Both the position numbers and the translations under genes were made by a program. This document shows positions 10,601 to 19,748 of a stretch of 27,163 nucleotides of DNA, piece by piece. The notes under the pieces were generated by a model. It had not been told where the DNA came from. It saw only the letters and a list, made by a program, of their open reading frames with translations, and made no database searches. This DNA is from Chromera velia (Eukaryota > Sar > Chromeraceae). How positions within the stretch are numbered: position 1 is the first letter of the stretch; each line of letters begins with the position of its first letter. The stretch covers positions 15,990 through 43,152 of the forward strand of contig JAHBMJ010000648.1 of NCBI GenBank assembly GCA_018398765.1. The letters run 5' to 3'.

Positions 10601-13600
10601 AGAAGAGACACCGAGAGCCCGCAAATGTCCATTTCTTTTCTTTCTGTCTCCCTTGCTGCCCATGCCACAATAAACCCCTGAACGCTTCATGACGCCGCAC
10701 TCGCACTTCCTTTTTTTTCGATCTACAGGCTCTGTCTCGCCTCTACCACGCGCTCCTCTCCGACCATCTCCTCTCAAGTCAGTACGACGCAGCGCTGGCG
10801 GGTCTCCACTTTGGATTCGAGTTGGGGGCTCTGAGGGGGCCCTCTCTGTCCGTCAGTGGGTGGGCGGACATGGATAGAATGAAGGCGTTCCTGCGGGAGA
10901 TGGCTACAGCAACCGTCAACTTCCGGTAAGTCAGTCGCCCGGATTGTCGGCTATCTGTTTTCGCAAACGAAACCAGAACAGCCAGAAAACGCTGGTCCTT
11001 TTCTCTGTGAGATGTCCCTCGAGCTTTCTTCTGTATTGACATCCTTGCTTGCAAGCTGTCGGCCTTGTGACTTCGTACACGTACACACCCGAGGTGGTTC
11101 TCTTGCTTACTGTCTGTCTACTCAAATTCCATTACTTTCGTTTTTACTTCCCTTCAGCGCGCGCATGTACGCTTCTGAAACCCCCTGTAGATTGAATTGT
11201 CCCCTTTGATTGTGCGCGCAGTCCCTCCGCCCAAAGCGGAACGAACGTGACGAGTGCGGACCCCCAGAAGAGGTTCAGAAGAATGCAGGACTCTCTAACC
11301 AGAATGCTGGTGTCATTCAATACAGACATGCCTGTGGCACACGCAGGGTGAGTGGGGCACTGGGTGGCGTTGGCAAGCACAATCTTGCTTCTCTTATTGT
11401 TTCTCTCTTCTCCAGCAACAGGCGGGTCTTCTAAATGTGCAGACAGACTGTCTTTCACTCCCCCTACCGTGAGTTTCCGATTTTGTCCCTTTGTATTGCA
11501 TCACGATACTTGATGCTCACCGCCTGAATCATTGTGTCCTCTTTCAGATATTACGCTGACCTTCTTCTGACCGAAGTTTCGTTCTCCGTCGACGAGGTGA
11601 GAGAAGAGGTCGAGAGAGCAACGCTGGAGGAAGTAGAGGCATACTCGAGAACCGTCTTCGGGGACCTCTGGGCCGAGGGACTAGTACAGGTCTGCCAAGT
11701 GGAGAAGATGCTTTCTGCTCATCATACTGTTTCTGTACCAGGGAGCCAAAAAACAAATCTTCTGAGCAAAGGTTTCAGCGCCATGCATTGAGAGAAGGCA
11801 GCATACGCACACAAATGTGCAGACATTGGGAAGGCATGTGTGAAGAGAAATCCAAATGCTTACGGGTAAGCAGCTCCGTGCCCTCTTTTCAGTTTTGTTC
11901 CTCTCTTCTGCGAATGTAAAAGCGAACACACATTATAGTCGTCCTCAATTCACAAGCCACTGCAGGGTGCCGTCTCTGAAAAAGATGCCCTCGACCTTGT
12001 GCATATTGTTGATGAAGTCTTCGAAGTCCGGAAGACGAGGGTGCCCTTCTCCAGACAGGCCTTTGAGCATGTCAAACAACTGTGAGTCCTTTGGGGATGT
12101 TGTTATCTTTCAGCCAAGAGCATAGATTGTACACTTGTTTGCGGCTGTCTGCCTTGGCACGGTAGTCTTGTTTGTGTGGAGTTGATTTGTTGACGCAAAG
12201 AGGCAAAGCTGGCTGTCCATTGCCATTGAGCAGCTCGCGGTCATTTCATTTTTGTCCATTTTGAGCATGTTGAAACTCCAAACTGAATTTGTGCCTCACA
12301 ATTTGCTGCCGTCGCATCGCATTTCATTTCCACGCACTTCCATTCATTTCTTGTCCTCTCCCCGCACGGACTGCATTGTCCTCGAAAATGCAGAGAGGTA
12401 ATGTTTACATGCATATTTACCCGTGCGCAGCGACCACATTCGGACTCTCTCTCTTCCGAAAGCCACTCCCGGTTCCTCTCGACCGATTGTTCCGGGTCTC
12501 GGGAAGGCAGTGGAGGTCCCAACTGTGATTGCCAGAGAAAAGAACGGAACGCTGGCGATCGAGGCTCATATCTTCTCTGCGCTAGAAAAAAATAAAGAGA
12601 AGAACAAGCAGAAGATGCCAACCAGCCAGAAGACGAAAACAATTAAGAAACGAACGTTAGAAGCCTCTGAGAAATCCAAAGTCACAACCTCACCAAATAC
12701 AAGCGCCAAAGAGCAGCCTTCTCCCCGTGCCACTGGCCTCCTTGAATTGGTAGGTGAGACTCTCGTGACTCACCAATCCTCACCCTCATCCTCCAAAACA
12801 ATCGAGCTCCAGCCCCTCCACATCGAGAGAGACGCGAGGAATCCGGGAGAGCCCAACTGTGCCTATGAGTTGCTGTTCCAAATCTCCACAGGGACCCCGA
12901 TCCCAGTAGAGCAGAAGGGAGACACCAACACACTCCATGTCAGCTGAAGCAGAAAGACGCAGCAGGCACTTCAACCGGATGTTCCATTTATATCCACTGC
13001 TTTCCTGATAATTGCGATTTGCTTTCGTGTGGCAGCTCAAGACAAGATGCGCGTATGCCCAGCAGCAAACGCATGGAAGAAACGGCCGAAGCGACTTGGT
13101 TTCCACGTTTCTCGTTTTCTCTCTCTAGGAAGGCCTTGTCGCGCTACCTTACCGTTTTCTGTCCTTGCACGTTTGATCTTGACAAACTACATTCTCCTTC
13201 TTCTTCTCCTTCTCCTTCTTCGTCGCAGACGGAAGAAGAGAGTGCGGAGTCGATCCGTGTCCGTGCCCTGACGGCCCTTGCCTCGATTGCCGTGAGGGAA
13301 CCTTTTTTCGACTCTCTGAGGACGAAGAGGTCGATGGGGTATATCGTTTCTGCCCGAGGGTCTGCACACGCAGGAGAGACGCGTCAGTCGTCGTCATTTC
13401 ACTGGTTTTTGCACACATAGATAGGCAGACACGGGAGAGGAAAGAAAGAAAGAAAGAAAGAAAATGGTCAGGCAGGCGGAGAGACAGGAGAGGTTAAGAG
13501 AGACACAACACTCAGGCTATTAGTACCTTGACGTCAAGTCGTCTTTTCTTTCGGTCCATTCGTTAACTGACCGACGAGCTTGTGACGCAGCTTCTGCCCC

Positions 13601-14450
13601 GCCCCCTTCCCTCTTTCCCTTCCCCTTGCAGCCTCTGTGCACTTCACCGTCCAGTCCTCCACCAAGTCCATCGACCAGATCAGGTTAATCCGGCATTGTG
13701 TCTTTAGTTCTCTTTCTCGGACGTTGTGCCTCTTTTGAATTGGTCCCTTTAATCCCGTGGCGTCTTTTCTGAAGACAAGAGAAGATCCTTTTGCATTGCA
13801 ATACTGATGCTTGTATTGGTGCGCGACGTTTTGACCGCTCTCTAGCACATGAACTGACACCTTCAAAGAAGATGAAGGTACCCAAGCCTCTTTCCTAAAG
13901 TTTCGTTGACTTGCAGTCGAGGACAAAGGGGTGCACTTGACTCATTGTCGTCTCTGTTAAACACAGTCGCCGTTTTTCACTCTGTCGCCCGTTGCATTTG
14001 TGTTTGCGTGTGTGTAGAGATGCTGTGAGAACTTTCCTCAAGGATTGGCTGGCGATCCTGGAGAGCGAAACTTATCAAAAGGAAACTTTTCCAAGTCAGT
14101 TGAAAGCGATTTTTAGTGATTACACACAAACGCAATAAGGGGTGTGTTGAACAGATGAACAAGGATCGAGGCAGCGCTTTTTTCTTTGCGGGCAGAACAG
14201 CGCGGAAAGAAGTTAATTAAGGAACGCGCGGAATAGACAGGATGCGGTAAGAAAGATTCTGTTGATATTCTACCTTTTCCATATTGTTCTGTTCAGTTCT
14301 CTGTTGTTCCTCTTTCTTGTCATGTTGAAAACAATATTTCGATGGAATCGATGCATTACGGCCTTATTTCTGCTGCAGATCAGAAGCAGGCGCTCTACAG
14401 TCTTCGTCTCTCTAGGGATAGAGTGATCACTCAAGTCGGTCTTCCCTTCC

Positions 14451-14535
<85 letters not shown>

Positions 14536-16128
14536 ATGCCTTTCTGTCCCTTTGTCTGCTAGCCGATCTGTCTGTGTGTCTGTCTGTCTGTGCAGAACAT
14601 CGGAGAAGAAAAATAGAGAAAAAAAGACGAGAAGGGTCAAACTGTCTGTCTGTCTGTCAGTTTGTGCTCACACCGCCATTCATCTGATGCGTATAGGTTC
14701 ACTCTGCTTGGGGTGTCTGCAAGTGCGTAAGAGAGGCTCTTTCATTGAGGAACTGACTCTTTAAGACTTTCAGAGTCCTCTGGCATATGGATACCTTGTC
14801 GCCATTTTTCATTTCCAGGGCTGGACTGAACGGGCGTCAAAATCAGTCATGCAGGATCCAACGATCCTTCATGCTCTGCTCTCAGACTGCTCTGCTCTGC
14901 TCTGCTCATTCTTTCAGGAGGCCCACCGTCATTGGACAGAAATGGCAAGAGGGACCTACAACTGGGAGAGGAAGTGGCAGGAGGTCAGACGGGCAGACAT
15001 GGGGTTAGCAATCGTGGCACACATGCATTTGGATATTCTCAAAGCACTCTTGACTTACCGCTTCCATTTGTGCACTGGCCAGATCGACACACAGAATAGA
15101 TAATGCACTGCAGCTTTGTGGGACTGTGGATCGCACAAAGGTCCTTCGTTGTGGGGGCCACACAGGAACGGGCGGGAAAAATACACGCCGAAGAGTGTCT
15201 CGCGAGTATCCGGATTTACCGCGATTTCTTCTTTTCCCCTGCCAGAAGATGCTGCAACATTCCGTTCCCCTAATCATCCTATGTATGCAGCTAGCAGATC
15301 GTGCATCGACTGAGGCTGAAGCCTCAAATGAGTCAGTCACAACTGATTCAATCGTTCACGTGTTTTCTTCTTCTGTGTCAGGCTGAAGTGGTCCTCTCTC
15401 TAACCCCAGAGGACCTGACGACGTTTGTAAAGACCTTCCTGACCCTCTCTGTGCCTGGTGAGTTGGATTCTGTAAAGGGCTGCGTATGAGTATTTGCATG
15501 TGGGGGTCTGAGTACATGTCAATGTATTTAGGAATTCTCAAACCCGCCAGCTGTCTTCCCTTTCCTCTTCCACACTCTCAAGGATTTGAGTGTGTGTGAC
15601 AGAACTTCTGCAAACATCTTGTTTCAACAGGAGGCCAGCTAATATGGGTATCTGTTGACTCTGTTGTTTCCATCTGGAGCGTCTTCCTCATGTCGTACGA
15701 CACACTCAGCTGCCTTTCTCCTGCCTCTCTCTTTCGACGAGTAAACCACCCCGCAAACGATTTATTCTGACTTACTTCACTTCTTTCTGTCTCTTTCAGC
15801 GTCCGAAGAGGCCACACACAAGGTGAGGGCGCTGGAGGTGGTAGTCAATGCCGGTTCTGAAGTTGGAGTGAAGAAGCAGCAGGCCAAGCCCACCCTCTCA
15901 GCCTCCGTCTCCCTGGCCCCCCAGACACCCAAGGTGAAGATCAAGGCGACCTCCGAGCCTGGGAGCAAGGTGGTGGAGGGTATCACAATAGAGGTGTCTC
16001 CGCCCTCCGAGGCAGAGGAGGAGGAGGCCCAGGACAGCGCGCATCTCGAGGACGACTTAAAGATTCTGGCGATGAAGAAAGGCCTCGAGGCGTTTCCGGG
16101 CATGGCGTTCAAACCTGTGCCCAAATGA
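2145..16128 (+). CDS. Secreted insulin-degrading-enzyme-like M16A zinc metallopeptidase, 31 exons, 1648 aa
   Basis: Exons (hand-built, GT-AG, all phases consistent): 2145-2313, 2631-2788, 3081-3241, 3576-3687, 4018-4068, 4428-4639, 4954-5200, 5477-5751, 5983-6150, 6519-6636, 6885-6979, 7216-7272, 7441-7464, 7822-7898, 8226-8349, 8563-8674, 8931-9522, 9820-10039, 10336-10411, 10729-10925, 11222-11347, 11548-11689, 11966-12081, 12431-12938, 13229-13382, 13632-13683, 14018-14094, 14379-14434, 14918-14983, 15382-15457, 15800-16128. They sum to 4947 nt, 1648 aa plus TGA. Seen: signal peptide, then zinc motif HFCEHMLFMG (H154, E157, H158), GSSNAFTSG, EREVHAVDQEHAKN (E254; ligand E261), SKFGTGD, YLSHVIGYEG, YYADLLLTEV and LRTKRSMGYIV (R1410, Y1417). 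These follow the block order of insulysin, so four M16 half-domains are present: about 90-390, 430-720, 983-1205 and 1211-1540. Known: such enzymes form a closed chamber and cut peptides. Human insulysin is about 1019 aa; the excess lies in inserts at about 200-226, 301-337, 463-510, 725-900 and 1240-1350 and in an acidic tail. Inferred: entry to the secretory pathway. Weakest joins: exons 12-13 and 15-16. Confidence 0.9.
2788..2945 (+). repeat. CAGT/CAAT-type tandem array at the start of intron 2
   Basis: Starting at the exon 2 donor (GTCAGT at 2789), intron 2 carries an irregular array built from GTCA, GTCAGTCA and ATCAGTCA words, densest at about 2837-2880 and again at about 2900-2940. Each GTCAGT word equals the donor hexamer used by eight introns of this gene. 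Confidence 0.8.
3213..3227 (+). other. Inverted zinc-binding motif HFCEH (H154-H158)
   Basis: Codons CAC TTC TGC GAG CAC encode HFCEH within exon 3. In M16 peptidases the two histidines bind zinc and the glutamate is the general base. The cysteine between them is also present in human insulysin and is one of the residues linked to its sensitivity to thiol reagents. All catalytic residues are intact, so activity is expected. Confidence 0.93.
3246..3286 (+). repeat. (GT)n microsatellite in intron 3
   Basis: About 20 GT units start four bases after the exon 3 donor (GT at 3242-3243), so the repeat is fused to the splice site. Confidence 0.95.
4557..4559 (+). other. Third zinc ligand, Glu261
   Basis: The GAA codon in EVHAVDQEHAKN (exon 6) matches the third zinc ligand of M16 enzymes, and E254 seven residues earlier is also conserved in the family. 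There are 102 residues between H158 and E261. The family norm is 76, and the 26 extra residues equal exon 5 (17 aa) plus the first nine residues of exon 6, which form a hydrophilic Lys/Ser/Glu-rich loop. Confidence 0.88.
6188..6290 (+). repeat. Pyrimidine-rich low-complexity tract with CCTA/CCTG repeats (intron 9)
   Basis: This is a C/T-rich stretch with runs of C (about 6197-6206 and 6216-6221) and tandem tetranucleotide CCTA/CCTG words (about 6239-6290). It is entirely inside intron 9. Two open frames over it are repeat translations. Confidence 0.85.
7147..7213 (+). repeat. (CTTT)n(CTTC)n microsatellite forming the 3' end of intron 11
   Basis: CTTT units (about 7147-7176) run into TTCC units (to about 7206) and then a T run. 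The repeat stops only two to three bases before the AAG acceptor at 7213-7215, so it serves as the polypyrimidine tract for exon 12. Confidence 0.9.
7441..7464 (+). other. Exon 13, a 24-nt microexon
   Basis: This exon encodes only DEWKTAQ between two split codons (Lys and Arg). It is supported by frame: exon 12 leaves two bases, exon 14 needs one, and the EW pair matches a conserved EW in insulysins just before the FRF-type motif, here FDF. Its donor (GTGGGG) and the preceding intron's donor (GTGTCA) are weak, so the boundaries carry more doubt than most. Confidence 0.65.
7628..7682 (+). repeat. (CA)n/(GCAC)n microsatellite in intron 13
   Basis: GCAC units lead into a pure CA run (about 7640-7675). 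It is intronic, and the long open frames over it are repeat translations. Confidence 0.95.
8931..9522 (+). other. Exon 17: long low-complexity insert with a His-rich cluster (residues 721-918)
   Basis: This is the largest exon (592 nt). It starts with the conserved strand SVIVVETAGE, then leaves the M16 fold for an acidic patch (DEDDPTEDD), a Gly/Ser/Thr/Pro-rich stretch, and a cluster with seven His between residues 811 and 824. It returns to the family at WRTEKFYNVEFAV and LEGWQNA near its end. Insulysin has only a short loop at this place, between domain 2 and the linker to domain 3. Confidence 0.85.
10244..10325 (+). repeat. (ATTC)n/(GTTC)n tetranucleotide repeat in intron 18
   Basis: About 20 ATTC/GTTC units end ten bases before the acceptor AG (10334-10335) of exon 19, taking the place of a normal polypyrimidine tract. 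Confidence 0.95.
12431..12938 (+). other. Exon 24: Lys/Ser/Thr-rich insert in the last M16 domain (residues 1210-1379)
   Basis: The exon opens with the family block DHIRTLSLPKATPG and closes with AYELLFQISTGTP, which corresponds to the central strand before the last helix pair in insulysin. Between them lie about 100 residues (about 1240-1350) rich in Lys, Ser, Thr and Pro, including KNKEKNKQK and KTKTIKKR. The insert is absent from insulysin and is probably a disordered surface loop. Confidence 0.8.
13190..13226 (+). repeat. (CTT)n-type tract forming the 3' end of intron 24
   Basis: A CTT/CTCCTT repeat runs to the CGTCGCAG acceptor (ending 13228) of exon 25 and acts as its polypyrimidine tract. 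Confidence 0.9.
13319..13342 (+). other. C-terminal-half Arg/Tyr motif (R1410, Y1417)
   Basis: RTKRSMGY in exon 25 aligns with the RTKEQLGY-type motif of insulysins. In that family the Arg and Tyr from the second half of the chamber reach over to the zinc site and bind substrate. Both residues are present, which supports a catalytically complete enzyme and not a degenerate half. Confidence 0.85.
13440..13463 (+). repeat. (GAAA)n microsatellite in intron 25
   Basis: Five to six GAAA units are readable directly. They are intronic. Confidence 0.9.
14457..14534 (+). repeat. Compound (TC)n(TG)n microsatellite in intron 28
   Basis: A TC run (about 14457-14487) is followed by a TG run (about 14493-14534). 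They lie in the longest intron of the gene (14435-14917, 483 bp). Further CTGT repeats follow at about 14575-14590 and 14641-14660. Confidence 0.95.
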
Positions 16129-16166
16129 AAGGGGGAGGGACGGGGGTTTTCGACAGGAGAACAGAG

Positions 16167-16172
16167 AATAAA
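16167..16172 (+). terminator. AATAAA polyadenylation-signal candidate
   Basis: AATAAA lies 39 nt after the stop codon. Whether this organism uses the canonical hexamer is unknown, so the role is inferred. Confidence 0.4.
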
Positions 16173-16323
16173 AGAGAAGACAGAAGAACAAAGAAAGAAC
16201 GGAAGCGAGCAGAGCAAGATGGCGGGGTGCAGCTGTGTCCTCACGAATCCATTCACAACAGCACACACGAGGCAAGACGAAGACATACACGCGCATGCGG
16301 ACAATTATGCACAAAGAGAGATC

Positions 16324-16348
16324 GAGAGAGAGAAAGAGAGAGAGAGAG
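16324..16348 (+). repeat. (GA)n microsatellite
   Basis: This is an interrupted GA run in the 3' flank. Confidence 0.9.
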
Positions 16349-17790
16349 TCTCAGAGAGAACGTTTCACGCAGGTACCAAATAAGTATGCGGGGCAGACAA
16401 AAAAAGTAAAAAAACTGCCGACGTAGCACAGCAACGAACGCATGCGGGAGATAAGGACGTTAAAATCGACGAGAAGAGCGAATGAGACAATGGAACAAAA
16501 AAGAAAGAGGGTGAGGCAGTAGAGAAGGAGAAAGAGTTACACATATGAAAGGACACACTCAGAGAAGAAACCCAACAAATTCAGAAAATATCTAAAGCAC
16601 ACTGGCATACAGAACCAGCTAAATCAGTTTATAAGTTAGTCTGCAAGTCATGTTCCAAATCTCGTTTCCAAAACTAAGACAGCAGGCTCAACAGGCACAC
16701 TTCACCAAAAATCACTTGAAACGTGTGTATAAATATTGAAACTAAACTTCTAGAACCTTCTAAATTGAACTGAATGCATTAAATTACTATATTAATAAAT
16801 ATAATAATGATCGAGCTGTCAATAACACAAAAAATTATTTTAAGAGTCTTTATTATATTACTTCTAAAAAATAGAATCATAAAAGTACATAAAAGTTAAT
16901 CAGTTGTGGGTCATTAATGTAGAATAAGTGATGAACTGAGGGCATAAGAATTTATATAGAAAGTCTGTCACACAGGAAAGATAAGGAACAATCTCCTCTC
17001 AACGGTTTTCAACCATTGGAGCAGGCTAATTGGTGAGAAATTGGTATGCTTTCACAGAATTTGTCATCCATGCATTCATATGCATCGCAGCCCGTAACGA
17101 CGCCAGACCCAGGCCGAGTAGACACGCGCCGGCCGCGGGATAATCGATCTAACAATTAATTTAAATCCACTGTAAAAAAAAAGCTGGATCAGCATAGTTG
17201 GTGATTACAAATTGATTCATCAATTCAATTTGCTCTGCTTGTATCAATCTGTTGAGCCTAGCAGTGGTCCGCGGGGTGACTTAGGGGATGACCCAAAATA
17301 TAAATCCTATCAGACCTATCCTATCCTAGTCGCACCTAATAATGTCTAATTTTGTACCAATGGCGATAGTATGATTCAAAAAAATTTAAGAACATGTATT
17401 TTCTCAAAGTGTTTTGCGCCAATTTTAAGTCTAAAATTGTTTAAAATTATTTTTTAAATCTACCTCTACCTCTAGATCTACTTTATAAAAACTAAAATTA
17501 AACTTTTTCATTTCATTTTTATATAAAGTCAACTTGAATATATATAATTCTCAAGCTTATAATAATTTTTAATTATTAATTTAACTGATAATGAATAATG
17601 GTATATTGTATAATGGCCTACAGACGAACCAATAATAATAATAGTCATTGATAATAATGTTATGTTGAACTTAATTGCCAGATTCTAGTCCGGCATGCAA
17701 GTAACATAAGTTCTGAGTCAGTGTAATTAAAGTTTTGTAAAAAAGAAAACTAATAGTAAGAAAATCCAGTCTTTTGATGCATGCTTGAAC

Positions 17791-17863
17791 GCCCTTTTGG
17801 CACAAGGGTTAGCATGACTGCCTCAGATACAAAAGGTCCCAAGTTTAATTATTCCAGAAAGGT
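17791..17863 (+). repeat. tRNA-Trp-like relic (pseudogene or SINE head), 73 nt
   Basis: The segment starts GCCCTTT and carries a good pol III A box (TGGCACAAGGGTTAGC). It continues through an anticodon-arm-like stretch (GACTGCCTCAGATAC), the variable-region-like AAAAGGTCCC, and a decayed B box (AGTTTAATTATTCC). It closes with AAAGG, which can pair with CCTTT at the 5' end to give an exact tRNA length. The order and wording recall tRNA-Trp. The anticodon and T stems no longer pair, so I read it as non-functional. Confidence 0.5.
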
Positions 17864-18090
17864 TCACTTTTCAAACTATTTCAAATCTGCAAACCACACC
17901 AGAAAGAGCAACGTAATCCGTCAATCATTCAAGCGAAACCGCCGAAGGAAACAGACTCTGAGTCATTCAAATGAAACCGCTAAAGATCGTTAAAGGAGAC
18001 GGGAAAGGCATCAGTTGGACCGAATAAGAAAAAAACCGTTCGCTTCATATTTAGCTTAGTCAGGCTCGGAAATCCGCTTAACCAGACAGG

Positions 18091-18211
18091 TGTCCGGTTG
18101 ACCGGACAAAGCACTAACAAATGTAAACATTGTCAAGTGTCCTACCAATTGGACAAACACATGTAAAAATCTGGTCGACCGGATTCCGCCGGATCGCCGG
18201 ATTCGACCGGA
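18091..18211. repeat. GC-rich CCGGAT cluster with an 8-2-8 palindrome
   Basis: TGTCCGGTTGACCGGACA (18091-18108) is a perfect 8-bp inverted repeat around TG. At 18174-18211 the word CCGGAT occurs repeatedly, flanked by GTCGA and TTCGA. The cluster is a GC-rich island in AT-rich surroundings. Confidence 0.75.
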
Positions 18212-18591
18212 TTGCTTCAACAATGCAAATCATTTTTGGAGTAAGTCTAGTGAAATTTAGAGTTGCATACTTAAAAGTTGGTTCAATTGAACTATCAGTA
18301 GTTCGATAAAAATCGAACACTCTTGCCTCAAACTCTTGGAGACAGTCTAGGAGACGGCTTGCATACCGATACGATCAACTGAAATCAACTACCAATACAC
18401 CTGGGCCCTTTGGTCCTTTTACGCCTCCTAGCCTAGGGCCCTCTACCTCTACTCGCCTCTACTGACCTCTACCTACCGGGGCTCTTCGCCCCTATTTATA
18501 AGTCTTCGCCCTTATTCACAGAGCCAACATACACAACATATGCAAAATAAACAACGATGCGTATTATCCAACACACTGAAGCCGATTTTGA

Positions 18592-18669
18592 TGAAGTGAC
18601 AGACTGAGGGGGTCAGTGTGTCACCAAAGTAACACACTCAGGTACTTACTATGTCAGTGTGTCACTTCA
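18592..18669. repeat. Imperfect inverted repeat able to form a hairpin
   Basis: The left arm TGAAGTGACAGACTG (18592-18606) and right arm CAGTGTGTCACTTCA (18655-18669) are reverse complements with one mismatch in 15. A second nested pair (CAGTGTGT near 18614 and ACACACTC near 18632) lies inside. GTCAGTGTGTCAC also occurs twice as a direct repeat. Confidence 0.75.
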
Positions 18670-19663
18670 GACTGATCATCAACTTTTATTATTCTTTCTT
18701 CCTTTCTTTTAGATTCTATTATTAAACCAATCTGCATAATACTACATAACCAATTTATCTTTCTAGTACTTCTAGAATTATTATATCAATCCTTTTTCTC
18801 ATTAAATTAATTTTACTATAAAGCTCAACATAACACATCCCTCCTTCTCAAGACGGCATTCCACGGCCGTTTAAAAAAAAACTCTCCCTTCTCTAGCTGA
18901 AGAAACATACAAAAGAATGGATGTCTGAAAAATTATGCTAAGACCCAAAAGGACCCAAAACATAACATCCATGGCCTGACAGCCGCCCGTCCGACCGGCT
19001 TCAAAACTTTGGATCCTCTTGACTTAACGTTTTTACCTGGCCCGACCGGGTTATGCAATGGGCGTCTCGATCCTCATTAATTGTCTCTGTTTTCATTTAA
19101 CCTTCCAGTTTCTTTCTTCTTCAACCACCATCTTAACATGACACATTCATGATCCCAATATAACAGGTTGTTATCGGTATGTACGCATCTCTTCCCCCTC
19201 AGTAAATGACTACCAACTGGAGCTTTGACTCCAACCAAAGAACTGCAGTAGTAATTAATTGGTGAAATATAGTCAAATCATAGCCTATAGATTTTGATAG
19301 AACTGTAAGTAGCCTTTTTGCTTAAGCTAGCTTGAGCTGTTCCTTTCACACCTTCATTAAGTCCCGCCCGAGTCTGCCTCTTCGCCCTTAGAAAGATTCT
19401 GTTACTCCCGTGCTAGCACACGCATGTCTATCCTCTCAATCGGATTCCTTGCTTGCAGTTAGGCTTGCAGAGCAATCCAGTTACCCCGCATTGCCCTGGT
19501 GCCATACAATAGTGCGCCACAACACGTGTACATTCATCATTTTTTTTGCATTATCTTTCCTTGCAGAGAGATTCAGTTCGAATTTCTACTTCTCTTGTCA
19601 TGGTGCCACCAAGCATACCTCTGCTTTCTCTTTATTTTGCCTAGTAATTTATGGGGAGAATCC

Positions 19664-19748
19664 GCCCCCGTGCTTACCCCGTGCCTATCCATCGCCCTGC
19701 CTACCCCGTGCCTAACCCGTATTCCATCGCCCCCGTGCCTACCCATGC
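19664..19748 (+). repeat. Degenerate GTGCCTACCC minisatellite
   Basis: Words of the type CCCCGTGCCTACC recur about six times, mixed with CCATCGCC. It is a C-rich island in AT-rich DNA. An open frame over it (end of 19410-19715) gives a Pro/Cys repeat only. Confidence 0.75.

Larger units (their letters stand above)
16129..16559 (+). other. 3' flank of the peptidase gene
   Basis: This is purine-rich DNA after the TGA at 16126-16128. It holds the AATAAA hexamer and a GA microsatellite. Small open frames here (16125-16409 plus, 16057-16314 minus) are low-complexity and not called. Confidence 0.6.

Noticed and set aside
13229..13359. Exon 25 ending at 13359
   Set aside because: The phase then does not match exon 26 (13632). 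The GTCAGT donor at 13383 gives the right phase and the expected length before HFTVQS.
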